From: Pachypanchax playfairii
Lineage: Eukaryota; Chordata; Actinopteri; Cyprinodontiformes; Aplocheilidae
DNA: 64,000 bases
NCBI GenBank assembly: GCA_006937955.1
Contig: SSNP01000246.1
Span: 410,596-474,595, forward strand
Direction: 5' to 3'
Position numbers and translations under genes: made by a program. The notes below the pieces were generated by a model. The model worked only from the letters and a program-made list of their open reading frames with translations. It was not told the origin of the DNA and did no database searches. Below are positions 29,401 to 42,220 of the stretch, in pieces (positions within the stretch are counted from its first letter, which is position 1; each line of letters starts with the position of its first letter).

Positions 29401-31224
29401 TGGTTGGCCAATAAAAGAGACAAGGGAAAGGCAGAAAGAGGCCTTGGAGATGAGGGTGAAATTTAATTATTATGTCAAATTTATGAATCGTTGCACTGCA
29501 GGTAAATCAGTTGCCATCTTTTACCATTCGTTGACCCTGAAGCATCATTAATAACAGGAATTTTATGTCAAATGCAAATTAATAAATATTTAGTTGTAAA
29601 TTAAGTGCTGTAGAAGTTGGAAAATCTATATTTTTTAAGAAAAGTTGAGGTGTCTTAATTAAATGTAACAAAAAACAATGGTTGCTTTTCTTTGAACAAA
29701 ATGACAAACTTTTCTGTGGGCAGAAATCCTGGTAATTCCCTGCTAATTATAATAAAAATGCTAAGCAGGAGGATTTGAATGGAACCTGCTTGTATCTTCA
29801 GAGGAAAGCACAGTGGTAAGAACAGCAGCCAAAACCTAAAGAATGGACTCAACCTGGTTTGTTTCCAAAACGCCTGCAGTGTGTCACTCTCCTGCAACCA
29901 ACAAAAGCATGCTCCTTGGCGGGTAAGCAGACATCCATTCTCTATTCCAAAGCAAAAAAATAAAAAAAAGAGAAGAAGAAGGGAGGGCTGAAAAGCTCCA
30001 ATGTTGGTGAGAATCCTTTGAGACCTGCAAAGATTCACTGTTTCTCTGCATGTAGGAGAAACAGGATGATTGTGCTTTGACCTATCTGAGTTTGGTTAAA
30101 AAAAGAACTGAAAAAGGGGAAACTAAAGAAAAGATACAAAGAGAACAAGTGAGTAGTGTTTCTTCCGTCTTGGCTGTCACTTGGCGATGGGGGAGACCGA
30201 ACAGAGAATCAACAGTGTTAGAGAAGATGTGTTCAAACTTTGCAACAAATAAAGAATTGGGGGGGGGGGGAGCCACATGCTGAGTGCCTGGCTCAGTCTA
30301 AAAAGCCTGACAGCCTCATCAAATGCTGCGTTGTTACGAGATTTCCTGCAAACACAAAAGTTCACCTCTCGAGCGAGCAGAGCCTCATTGTGCCGTGAAG
30401 GTCTAATTAAAGCAAAACAAAAAACCTCCAGAATCGTGCAAGTTTCTTCCACAGTGATGACACTGAAAGCAGCACCATGAACGCCCCATCAATCCCACCC
30501 ACAATATATACTATCAACTCCAAAATACATTGAAACGTTGGTGTTTTTTACCTCAAACCAGTGACATTAACTAGTTTTATTTCACAATAAAAGAAAACTT
30601 GAGGAATGTCATTTTCCAGTTCTTTGAGTAAAACACACTCTGTGTGTTGAGTAGGGGTCTTAATTTCAAAGTCCTCCTCAGCGTCTCTCTACAAAAAAAA
30701 TGTGCTTTTAATTGATATACTTCTTTCATCTCATCCCCTTATTAAAATACCCACTCGCTCATTCCTACACAGAAACCTTTCAAAGCTTACACTATGTAAA
30801 AATATGACAAATTAGTTGGTGAAAAAAATAAAACACATATTAAAAGTCTTGCATTGCTTTAAGGAATGTATATTGCCTCCCGCCTTTTATGTCAGAGTTT
30901 AAAACTAGTAGAAGCTCATTTGGTCAAATCCTAAAAATGAGGACTCAGTGTGTGTTTTTAATGATCCGCAGCAACTACAATGTCCAGTTTTAACGCTGTG
31001 TAAGACTGTGTTAGCTGCGGCAGCCATCTTGAATTGGACATTGAACTCTGTCCACTGGTTAATGAGACATGTTGCTGTAGACCGATAGAGTTGATGTTAA
31101 TGTCAAAGATCTGAGCAAAGATCTTGCAGAGAGAGGGTTGAGGATGAGTTTTAGTTGCTATGACACCAAATTTTTGCTAAATCTGTGAAATTAAGAGTTA
31201 CAGCACTGTTTTGTATTTTCTAAT

Positions 31225-31520
31225 AGGGATGCAACGATAACAACTGATATGATACCAATGCTGATACTTCTACCACACAAAAAAATGCAATGGACTGGGA
31301 GACAGGTTTTATTTCTTTCTCTGCTTGTTACAACAAATGATGGTGAACTCCATAAAATAATAAAATATTAATAAGAAAAGTCCACAAAACCAAAATTTCA
31401 AGTGAACAATAAACATTTTCTGTGAAATTATTGCGGAGTTTCCACATTTTAAGTATCGGTTCACGGTATCGGTTCATACATACTATATAAAATGTAACAT
31501 GTTCAAATTGTATCGACCCA
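31225..31520. repeat. Degenerate hAT-like MITE
   Basis: AATAGGGATGCAACGATAAC at the left, GATATGATACC and GATACTTC within, and AAGTATCGGTTCACGGTATC near the right resemble fish hAT MITEs that start AGGGATGCA and contain GTATCGG words. The right end and an 8-base duplication are not resolved. Confidence 0.35.
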
Positions 31521-34500
31521 GACAAATATCCCAATCAGTGGAAACAAATTGACAAAGTGGTGACAGTGGAAAGCAGAAACATAAAACCTGACGGTGCTAC
31601 ACAGGCAAAGATGTCTATCATCCTGGCTGTGAGGTATCATTTAGCCTCATCTCACTCCACTCTAACCGACAGTGGAAGTGTGTAATTTAAAGAAGGAACA
31701 TGGAGTTTTGTCAGTACTTTAAAACCTAAGAGGTACTATTTTAGAACTAGATCTAAAAAAATAAAATATGGATTCTTAGATCAATAAGATGGGTGTAACT
31801 GTGAATAATGATCTTCAGATTAGAAGTGAGGACGTTCTGTTTCTAGAAAGGTGAAGATGAAAAGCAGCTAAGATGAAGATCTTTGTAGTGGTTGAGGAAG
31901 GAGATGGAGCGTAAACATAAAGATTGTGCACAGATTAGAGGACAAGTTGAGACTGCAGCAGAATGTAGAACCACATGGATTATTTCTGAGAAGCTCCTGG
32001 TAGATATTTTTGGGTACAGTTCCATCTAACAGACTACAGCTTGATTTCTACCTGAGGCGTTTTATACAGCAATCATTTACAAATCATTCCAACATAATGA
32101 CAAATCTTTTATTTATTTTTCATTTATTCTTAGACTTTTTAAATCATTTCTCCCCCGATGTTAAACCTGTGAGCCATTTTTTCCACAATTAAGTAGTGAC
32201 CATCCTTCTACAATTTAAATCCTCTTTTGGGCTAAAGCTCATTATCATCCACACATATAATCTTTTAAATTGGTACCAAACGCCCCTGCTGGTATAGTGA
32301 GCTGTATAATTTGTGAAAGAAGCCTGAAACGAACGAGTTATCTTTCAGAGAGAAATGGGTAAAAGCAGTGTAACGTTAATGCCTGTAGACAGTTAGGATT
32401 CTATTACAATTAGGAAAAATATCTGAAAAGGTAAAAAGAAAATAAACACATTTTACTTAATAAATATACTTTAGCTTTAATACTAAAACCAAATGTTTCT
32501 ATGACAGTTACTGAGTTATTTCAAGCAGTTTATGATGAACAAAGTATTTGTTCCCTCCAGATTTTAATTGCACCCTTGGGTTTCTTTACTTGATTGATGG
32601 GTGTATCATCCTTTTAGCTCCTCCTACACTTCCACATAATTTTTTTAAATCTGGATTTCTGTAAATCCGATCCCACCGAAGGCTTTATACACCCTTGTAA
32701 GTAAACCAAAACCTAAAATGCTTTAAATACGGTAAATAGCTATAAGGCAACACATATAAGCTCCAACAGAGAGCTTGCAAAGCTGCAGCTGTCGACACCC
32801 ATTCCTGGCATTTTTCCTGATTAACAAACTATTATGTGTTCAAAAACAAGCCGCTGAGGGACTATTCTGCTCATCGATGGGGTGATTGATAATCATCAAT
32901 CTCATGCAGCCGGCTGTAGTATGTGTTTCCAATTTCAAACACACAGCTATAGGAACCCCAGCAGTCAGGAGCCCAATGTCTGTAACACTTGTTGAGTGGC
33001 CAGCGGGAGAGGAAACAACTCCACACGGTAAAGCCATTTTATTTCTAATACCATGAGTGTGATCAATCTCTCCTACTGTGAGAGTGCAGCAGGATGGAGG
33101 CAATCATTCAGTGTTTGTGACAGGTATGTGGTATTGACCGAAGGGAAGATAAACTAGAGGAATGCTCACATGCCGTGATGGACATTTAGTGTTTTAATTT
33201 CAAATGACAGCTTTAATCAAATCTCTGGAATGACTTAATAAGATCTGATTTTTTAATTTTTTTAATTTTAAACTTTAATGGTCCCCGGCCTCTTTCCTCA
33301 GGTGATGTATACTCGATTTGCAGGATAATAAAGTTGTTATCTTGCAAGAATTGTTTGACATTTAAATAAGGTAGAAGAAATGTCGTAACAAGAGTAACCT
33401 GCTGGACTCTTTACTCTCAGTTGCCCCTCAAAAACTCTTGCTGACAGTTTCCTGCCATTTTTAACATCCCTTAATATCAATTATAAAGTCAAGTGGCTTG
33501 CCGTAATTGAATTTGTGCTGTGTGCTGACGTCCCCTGTTAGGAGACGCTGTCTTGTCCAATTAAGAGGAGCCTTATTACTGGCCAAATTGCGAGTCACCC
33601 AGTTAATGTGGTGCTGGTAGAGACGGGGTGGGGGTTGGGGGTGTCTATCCTTTCGCTGACGTATTAATGCTGACATCTTCCCAGAGTCATGTGGAGCAAT
33701 GGGTGTGAAGACTGTAAATTTAATTGACTGCCAGGATGTCCTTGGTTCTTCCTACTGCAAAAGCAGAATGAAAAAGTGCATGAAGGGGGGGTGGGGTCAA
33801 ATATAAATGGCGTTGACTATAGCAGCGTGACATTAAAAAAAAACCTGGAATTGCAAAAATATAATTGAATATCGCTATAACAATATCAACTGCAATAAAT
33901 CCACACGTTCCCTAAAACATCTAAATCGATTGAAAGCCTGAAAGACAAAATTCCATCAGTTGGAAAATTATATAATTGGGATGAATAATAATTTATGATT
34001 TATCACAGTTCAAACGATTCATTATGATACAGGTCTGTTTGATGATATCATCACAAAATAAAACTATCAAAGCATCATTCTATTTAATCTGGACCTAATC
34101 TTGCCATATTGATTGATTGTACAATTAAGATATTGAATATTGCGATAATGATACAGATTGTGATACAATCAGTTACATCAGCGGTTGGCGTCAAAGAAAT
34201 TTAGACTCCATCTTGATTTAATATATCATTTAAAAATAAGGATAATTGCAGCACAAAGTCTTTATGATACTGATATTGCAGACAAAGATATCATGATAAT
34301 GATTTTAAATGCATTGCGTATCCCGACACTGTCCCAATAAATACGAGGCAACAAATAAACAACAAGCTTCTGCTGAGGAATTCACATAAAAGTCTTGTCG
34401 TTGTTTCATTTACAGCCAATAGAAAAACTAAAAAAAAAAAATAATAATAATAAAAGCAGAGGGGACTTTTAGTATTCTGACTGCAAATGTCAAACGTCGA

Positions 34501-35439
34501 CGGCTTGCTATATACATATGCATGGCTGCGTTTACAGTGAAGAGGCATTGTGAGAAGTAATATTGCTGGAATTACTGAGAGACTGAAAAGGTAAGCATCA
34601 TTTGTCAGGGGCCTCATCAATGTCTGGCAAAAACATAGGGACTAATGACAGTACAGCAGAAGGGAGGAGAGAAGCTGGATTTGTCTCAATCAATGTCAAG
34701 GAATATCATTATGAAGCTCCAGCTGTCACAAGTGTTTACAGGAAGGACATGTGTTAACAGTTGTGTTAAAGGGTGGCGTTGAGTAAATGTAAAGCTGTTG
34801 TAGAAGCAGCCAATCAGTGGATACAGGGGTGTCTCACATATCACATGCACATACTTGTGAAAAGTAATAATGTTTATGAAATATTTTAAATGTTTGGATG
34901 GTTTTGGATGAATTCCGAGTGTTTAAAAGGCAACTTCAGTGACTTCTAGTGATCTCATTAAGCTCTGAAAATAAACGAATAGTTTTGATATAAAAGTGGA
35001 GACTAAAAGCTTTTAGAATCTCACGTGTTTCTGTTTCATACCACAGGGGAAAAGAAAATTCTGCTTCTCTCAGCTTGTAACTAAACGACCAATAATTTCC
35101 AAGGATCTTTGGTTAAACACATAAATCACTCTGTGTTTCAGACAATAAAAACATTCTAACTTATTTTCAGGGTCTAGAATCTTCTTTTAGGTGACTAATT
35201 ATCCAAACAACCACGATGACTCAGACTTTTAAGGTCATTTTTTTTAGTTAGATAAAACAACCAGACTGACTCAGACTTTGTACCTTCTAGTTTGGTGGAT
35301 AATCATAAGAGATAAGATGGAACATGGTGACATCTTTTCATTTTTTAAAACAGTTATGTACATTTGAGTGCTGATTACAAAGATTTGATGCATCATGAAT
35401 TTGTCATTTTATCAGACGGGCATTTAAGTTGCATCACAT
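31521..35439. other. Intronic stretch, no gene
   Basis: Nothing supported. From about 33850 to 34320 there are many ATATTG / GATAATGATAC words ending CCCGACACTGTCCC, possibly another decayed hAT-like copy. At 35215-35280 a short tandem duplication of a GACTCAGACTTT phrase is present. Confidence 0.4.
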
Positions 35440-35960
35440 GCTTCAGTTAGTATCTTACTGCTTGTTGGTGACAAACAGCCTCCAGGAGGGAGTGTCCGAA
35501 ATATTTTGGAATGTCCATTGTGGTTCTAAATTGTACATTGTCATTCAAAAATTCACCAGACAAATTTTTCTAAATATTATCAAAGTTTTCCATCATGTCC
35601 AAATCCTGTCTGGTAAACTTCTTAATTTAGTCTCCATGAGTGTTCATCATCTTTTTGGATGAGAAGTAAAAACAACAAGATAAAATGTTCTGTCTCTTTT
35701 TACAAAGAGGTCTTCATCCTGTATCTCAATGAACTACAACTTGGTAACAAATTACAAACAGTATTCAGTTTCCAAACTGTCTTGAGATATTCGTGGTATT
35801 TCTCAGTCCGCTGTGAGTCACAGGGTTTCACTATGGTGATGCTATAATTTGAGCATGTTCAAAATTTTCTGGACATATTTTCGCAGTGTCGTTGCAATTA
35901 TTTGGAACTCGTCTTAATTGCAAGAAATTTGTAAGAACTTCGGAAGGGGTTTTCCAGCAA
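35440..35960 (+). repeat. Diverged dispersed repeat, copy A
   Basis: It shares ordered phrases with 41600-42220 in the same orientation: ATGTCCAAATCCTGTC, CAATGAACTACAACTTG against CATTGAACTGCAGCTTG, TTCAGTTTCCAAA, TTTGAGCATGTTCAAAATTT against TTTGAGCATTTTCAAAGAAT, and TTTGGAACTCGTC against TTTGGAACTCATC. The family is not recognised. Confidence 0.5.
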
Positions 35961-36088
35961 ACTGCATGTAAAATGATGGTAAACTGTTAACACACTGAGG
36001 AATGAAGATCATTTTTGACTAAACTACGACTATAATAATTTGTTTGGAATTAATTCGTTTGCTGCACATGACCTGGTCATATCTAACC

Positions 36089-36674
36089 CCGGGCTCACAC
36101 TGCATCCGGAACGGCTTCGGTCCGGATTCGGTGCGGTTTTTCCGCAAGCTACCACTCACATCTGCTCCGGATAGGGAGTACGGTGAGCTCCGGTGCTGGG
36201 TGCGTAAAACGTCACTCGCGAGAACAGAAGTTCACGTGGGTTATCGTTTTGTCGGGACTTCACACGAGAACACGTCCATTATTTAGCAAATGTGTGAAAA
36301 TGTGTTGTGCTGCAGGCTTTCGGGACCCTGTGTCACCGGGTGTGATGTAATGTTTACATTTCCTATTAGCGCGTGTGCTGTCTAAAAAGAAGAGTCAAGT
36401 TACAATTGTTCGTACACTCGTTTATTTTGAAAAAACACCGGATATTCAAGCCACACTTCCTGTATAGTTCGTCAGATTTCATCAAACTTGACGCGGAGTG
36501 GCTCCGGCGTCCGGAAAAAATTGATCCTTGCGGATTCTTTCCGTAGTGCCGTACAGCCTCCGTAACCGGACCCGCACCGCACGGAGCTAGTGTGAGCCTT
36601 CTAAAGGGATTTTAATCTAACGGAATACCTGCGGGGTCCGCACCGGACCGGATCCGGATGCAGTGTGAGCCCGG
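36089..36674. mobile_element. GC-rich MITE with CCGGGCTCACACTG ends
   Basis: The left terminus CCGGGCTCACACTGCATCCGG is mirrored by CCGGATGCAGTGTGAGCCCGG at the right, a 21-base perfect inverted repeat in otherwise AT-rich intron. CCGGA words recur throughout. A second, imperfect terminus (GGAGCTAGTGTGAGCC, about 36584-36599) lies inside, so either two elements overlap or the end was duplicated. Flanking 8-mers do not match, so the target-site duplication is not established. hAT is the likeliest class. Confidence 0.7.
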
Positions 36675-38509
36675 CGTAAAACCACTATCAGCATGTCTGA
36701 GATAAAAGTTTGGTGTATCTGAAATAGGAATATTCACATCTCAACTATCGGATCGAGTTTCCGTTAAAGATGTTTTAGATCAGATCAGCATGGCGACACG
36801 CAGGTGGATTCCCAAAGACCAACAACCCATTTTAAAAAATTGCTCATTAATTTAATTTTTGTTCTACTTGATGCAAGAAAAAAATACTCAGGTTCAACAT
36901 GAATAAGAAATCAAATTATCTGTAGAATAACATGAGCTTACGACATCCCAGCTGCACACCATGTCACCAATACCATCAAGCAACAAATGAGACATTGTAG
37001 GTGCCAATCAGAACAAACAAAAAATCTAATGAAACATCCTTTGGCATCAAAAAATAAAAATTCATTCAGTCAAATAACATCAACAAACCAAAACAAACAG
37101 CTTAAAAATGCTCTGAAAGATCTCCTTTAAGACAGATTGAACACCAGTGAGGATAAATCTACAACACTGCATCCAGTGGGGTTTAACTGATGTGATGTGC
37201 TGAATTAAGCAAAAATATACATAATTATTCTGTTTGCCCAACCATTCAAGTCCTAATCAGCATTCTAGCAAAGAAGAACCACAGCAGAGGACAAATGGAT
37301 GCGTTCTTCTACATATGCATGCCGAGGATTAGTATGGCAGATATGCATTGTATGTTTTTGCACCGTTCCACCCCCGAGTAAAAGTGCAGACAAAGCATTA
37401 ATCAAAAGACGAGTGGTTGGAATTTAATAATCTACAGATATTTGCTGTGCACATGCAGCACTGTGAAAGGGTTTCCAGTGTTTGAATGTGCCAGCAAAAA
37501 AGAAAAGCAACTAAGACAGCGGATTCATTGTCCCCAAAGACGTCCATCATTTAATTTCACTTACTGAAACTGAAGTTTGGGGGTTTAAATTGAAATATAA
37601 TATAATGCGCAATAACTATGTGACTAAACAAGCCACAGCAGATTTCTCAAACAAAGAAACCCTTAAATCCTGATAAGGTTGTGCTTTGGAAATGTACCTG
37701 CAGCCGTATCACACTGGGATACTTACCTCGCTACCTCTGCTGCCTCTTTCTGTTACATAAAAACGAAAGCGAGGCAATTTTATTGTGGCTTTCTTTCATC
37801 ACCCAGAATCCCCTTCATACAACAGCTCTGTAACTTGCAACCAGCATGGCTTCTAATAAAGCCATACAAACTAAAAGAGAAGGAACAAAGGACAGGGGTC
37901 TGGCTCAAACGGGCTGTTCATTTATCAGTGGACACGTTTCAAATCCTTGCTCCAGGCAATGGCTCATGGAGCATCACAAGAGATAGCCCATGGGGCCTTC
38001 TGCTGGGGAAGCAAAAAACGCATTGATGAACCTTAGGCCATTCTTGCACCTGTGCCTAATATGCATGGATAAAAACCCAAACGCAAGCAGTTGCTAAATA
38101 GAGGAAAAAGTGGTGAAAAACTTACAACGTGGATGTTTCTCTAATCTTCATTTATTACACTAAAAAATGGTGCACGGTATTTGTTGCAAGGACAGTGTTC
38201 ATAATGTTATGTTCCAATAAAAGACACAGTTTCATCTTTAAATGTCAGTTAAGTGGTTCATAGCAGCATTAACAGTCAAAGTAAAACTGTATCATGCAAC
38301 TGATTCATACAAATCACAGACATTTTTCATATTTACTGACTAAAACTTTTTAACAAAAGCTGCTGGAACAGAGCAGTGTTGTTTTTCTAAAGTATACTCA
38401 CTTTAAGTCTCCACAATAAAGCTGAATCCATTAAATCTGCTTGTCCCAGTGAGTAAATGTGTATTTTCTCTCATTAGAAAAAAAGAAAAATTAAGGAGGT
38501 GAAACTTAC
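36675..38509. other. il1rapl1 intron 2, portion next to exon 2
   Basis: No gene. AT-rich sequence follows the splice donor at 38509. The next coding exon of il1rapl1, encoding the start of the first Ig domain, was looked for on the minus strand and not found anywhere in the window. Confidence 0.5.
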
Positions 38510-38591
38510 CCGAGCCTCTCTTCGACACAACTTTCAGGCAATGGACCACAAACGCGTGAAGTAAGATCAGAAGAGGGATGGGAGCTTTCAT
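38510..38591 (-). CDS. il1rapl1: First coding exon of il1rapl1 (signal peptide)
   Basis: On the minus strand a pyrimidine tract and acceptor (TTTTTCCTTCTAG, exon start 38603) precede GACTGGTTAAAA and the ATG at 38591. Twenty-seven codons follow: MKAPIPLLILL, a hydrophobic core, then LKVVSKRGS. The exon ends after the first base of the next codon at a consensus GTAAGT donor (38509-38508). The peptide closely matches the N-terminus of vertebrate IL1RAPL1, which starts MKAPIP and continues LKVVTKRGS, with the same phase-1 junction before the first Ig domain. IL1RAPL2 fits less well. The product is a synaptic single-pass adhesion receptor with three Ig domains and a TIR domain, involved in synapse formation. 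Fish may have a and b copies, and I cannot tell which this is. Only the signal peptide lies in the window. Confidence 0.85.
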
Positions 38592-38603
38592 TTTTAACCA
38601 GTC

Positions 38604-41599
38604 CTAGAAGGAAAAAGGAAGCTGCTGTTATTATTCTGAGGTAAAGTGTATAAACACCCAAAAAAATGTCAATTAGACAGCTTAATCAAGGTTAATAAAA
38701 TAAATGACACCCAGAACACCTTAACGTTTTAGGATCTTCATCTCTGAGTGTAAATTCAGTTTGACTGCCTGTGTTTTATTTATAACGGAGCAGAGACTTA
38801 CTGTCCTCCATAACCAGGCCAAGACTGTTGATGACATAAGTGTCAAGATGAATCTCTTTGCTGCTCTGTCAACTACCTACAACACTAACTCACCTTTTCC
38901 CTGAGCCAACGTGACATAATCAGGTGCCAGCTTTGATAAAGTTCTCTTTTCATTAACATAATTGTTTAGGAAAGCTCCTCGAAAGGTGGAGAGGAGAAAC
39001 CAACTCCCCCAGTACGTGTTCACGACTACCGAAGCGGCAGCCTGTAGTGATGATAATTATGATAAATACAGCCTCGAACACTTCTGAAGAAATCTTGAAG
39101 GGTGCCAAAGCAGCTACTGCCTGAAACTTTCCTCTAATTGTGACAAAATGATTTTGTTTTGATGGATAAACTATAAAAAGGATCATGATTTAAAGAAAAT
39201 GTTAGAGCTGCTGCCAGTGACTCATTAGGGTTACCATGGTAACAGCACACCTGTGTCCTAAACAACACAAGCAGCCAGAAACTCCAGGTGGAAAATAAGT
39301 GTGACACAAACAGTGACTGTTTATAAAATGATTGCGCAATAAAATAAGCAAAAGTAAGCTGAACATTTTGTGATTACATTTTAAAAAATTACAGAACCTA
39401 AACTGCCGTTATATTGAAAAAATATAGATGTTGGTATAAAAATGCCTGTTCTGTCATGTAAAGTCAAACTTTCTGTAAAATGTTAAAACTCCAGATGTGA
39501 ATTCTGCGTTAGCTCCAAACAGGCTGGACTTTGTCACACGTTTGCAACAAAATTCGTATCTGTATGCGGGATTTTATTTTCCAAAATTTTGTTTGCCCCA
39601 AATCATTTACAGCTACGAAAACTCACAACGAGTCATCCAATATTGATTTAATCACAGTACATAAAAGGCTATTTATATGAATAACACAACTCTCCTTTGT
39701 GACACTGCAGATCATAAATAAACTTAATTATTATTATTTTCTATGACGTTCTCAGCATTTTCCACATTACTCACTCTCAAACTAAATAACTATCACAGTT
39801 TTGCTAGCTTTTAAAAATGTTATCGTATTTTTAAAGGGTTTATTCTGATATTTTAAAACCTCTAAGGACTAATCTGTACTTGCATGAAGAGTTTTTATAT
39901 TTTTTACACACCTGAAGTATATTGAAACATTCCACTCACTTAATATAACCCATTCTTTAAAGATTTATTTATCTATTTACATTTTTATTTATTTTTGATT
40001 TATATTTTGTGTCTGCATAGTTAATATTGATATTTAAAGGATCACTTTTTGTTAATAAGCAGATTCCTTTTAATTTGTTTTATTTTTGGATCATCTGATA
40101 CAGTTTTTGACACCAAAGGATCAGTTTGTCCTTCAGGATGGATGTAGATAACTAAACCTAGTGATTCTAATATTTATGGCTCTGGAACATCTCATCAGCA
40201 CTATTCTCTGTTCTCTACAAAGATTCATTTTACACAAGTAAAAATGTAAAATTAAGCTTGGCTAATTCGCATATTTCTATCTCATTAGTGCATCTCTCAC
40301 CCTCTAGTGCTAAAAAGCTAATTTAGCAATTTAACAATTAATTTCCACACCTTGTTCTTTCCGGGGTTGTTGCAAGTTCTTCGAATAGGATCTTTTAAAG
40401 GTGCCACAGGTAATGTTGATGCACATCTTTGTTCCTTAAAACTGACCTTATTTCAGGTCTTTTTGTTGAGAATTATCAGCCACAGGAAAAAAAAATCTCA
40501 TCTTATCTCATTTAAAAATGGGACATTGTATCTATCGAGCTTTTGGATGTCTGAGTATTTTTAGCAGGGAGCTGCTCGGAGGATCGAAGCAAAAGGTGCT
40601 GCAGCGTGTCTGATTAAAACACAGGCATTGTCTGCCTGTAGCAGCTGGAACAGGTGCAATCCAGGTGTTAAGTCTTTGTTCAGTTCAATAACAAAAAGAA
40701 AAAGCTGTCAGCCATTTAACCTCATCCAAGAAACCAACATTAAACAAACACTTTTAGAAATTCTGCAAGCATTAATAAGTGATCAAGTTACTCAAAGAGC
40801 TCTAAATATTTTTGTTCAATTTTTATGCTACTTGCACATATCAGGATGTTGGTGCATGCAATAAGGACACTTCCAATGGAATTTCAGTCATCACAAAGAT
40901 GCTTCACATAGATTTTAGAATACTGCACCAGAAACTCCCCAAAAATCCAAAATAACCCTTGAGATACTCTGAGGCATGTGAACTTGGCCGGTAGCCAGCG
41001 ATGGCGACGCGGCTGTTTTCTCCTCGTCAAAGCCCTTTTGTCATTAGTGTTCACTTCCTGAAACTAATGCCTCCTCTGAAAAAGCTAGTCACCACCACAA
41101 AAAAATAAAATAAAATAATCACATCTTTTTTTATAACTCATTGAGTTGTTCAAAAAAATCTATTGTTGCATTATTGGATTTAAACATGATGTTCTGGTTC
41201 TGCTCCAGAATGGTTGATGAGAACTTCTCAATAAAAAGTTGAGATGCACAGAAGTTAATTTTGCTGACAGCAAATATACAGACAAAAAATCCTGCTGTAA
41301 AACTGCAATTTAATGTGTTTTGTTAGGCCTCTAAAAAACAAATGTGCATTGTTTTAAAAAACAAAGTTAGCCACGTGCTAAATAAAACAAGAACTAAAGC
41401 ACTGCGCTCCAGTAATGTTTAATTATGATATGCAATTTCAGTGGTGTTGAAAAGTTTTCCCGCCTGAGGGAAGAAGCTGTTCCACAGTCAGAAAACTCCT
41501 GCAAACTCCTTCTAAACAAGCAGCAGGGTAAACAAACTTAGGCTAGACCAGATGATGTCCTCTACTGCTCTGTGAGCTCAGTCCAGACACGACTTCCAG
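38604..41599. other. il1rapl1 intron 1, left part
   Basis: No gene or recognised repeat. AT-rich. Confidence 0.45.
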
Positions 41600-42220
41600 C
41601 ATCTGCTGCCAGGATCCGCTCGTCACAATAGATCTGATTGTGCATTTTGTTTAGAAGAAACTGGAACATTTACGATGAATTTATATCCGTCAGTTCAACC
41701 ATCTGCAGGGAGAATGTCCAAATCCTGTCCAGTTACAGAAGCTGTGAGCATGTCAAACATCCAGATGTTTGTGCAGTTATTATGGAAGGTTGGACGGCAG
41801 AGCAGAGAGGACATACTGTGTGATTCTTGTTACAAGAAAAGGAAAATCAAATAATGATTAAATAATTGATGAATTAAGGACTCCTAGGGGAGACGGGTCC
41901 TTCTAGGTCCCACAAACAACCGATAAACCGAAACTCCTTCCTCATGATCAGAACTGAAGCCGTTTTCTGAATGAGTGAAGCTCATTGAACTGCAGCTTGA
42001 TGATAAATTACCAATGTGTTCAGTTTCCAAAACTTTCTGACATGTTAGCGACAGTTTCTCAATTCGTGCCTGTGAGTTTCTGAATTTTGCTGTTGGGATT
42101 CTGAAATTTTGAGCATTTTCAAAGAATTTTTAGGACAAATTTTCAGTCTTTACGTTCATTTGGAACTCATCCCAATTGCTTCTCAGTTTCGTTTCAAACT
42201 AGAAGTACAAGGAGTCTGAC
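41600..42220 (+). repeat. Diverged dispersed repeat, copy B
   Basis: This is the partner of 35440-35960, with shared phrases as listed there. Just upstream (41440-41600) CCTGAGGGAAGAAGCTGTTCC and CTCTACTGCTCTGTGAGCTC look like decayed retroelement sequence, so the repeat may be part of a larger old element. Confidence 0.5.

Larger units (their letters stand above)
23773..31224. other. Long intronic stretch, largely featureless
   Basis: No gene is supported. ORFs are short and composition-driven. Smaller items inside are listed separately (candidate TATA exon at 25.8 kb, LINE tail at 26.4 kb). A CT run lies at 28355-28376 and a G run at 30259-30270. On the present reading the whole stretch is il1rapl1 intron 2. 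Confidence 0.5.
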
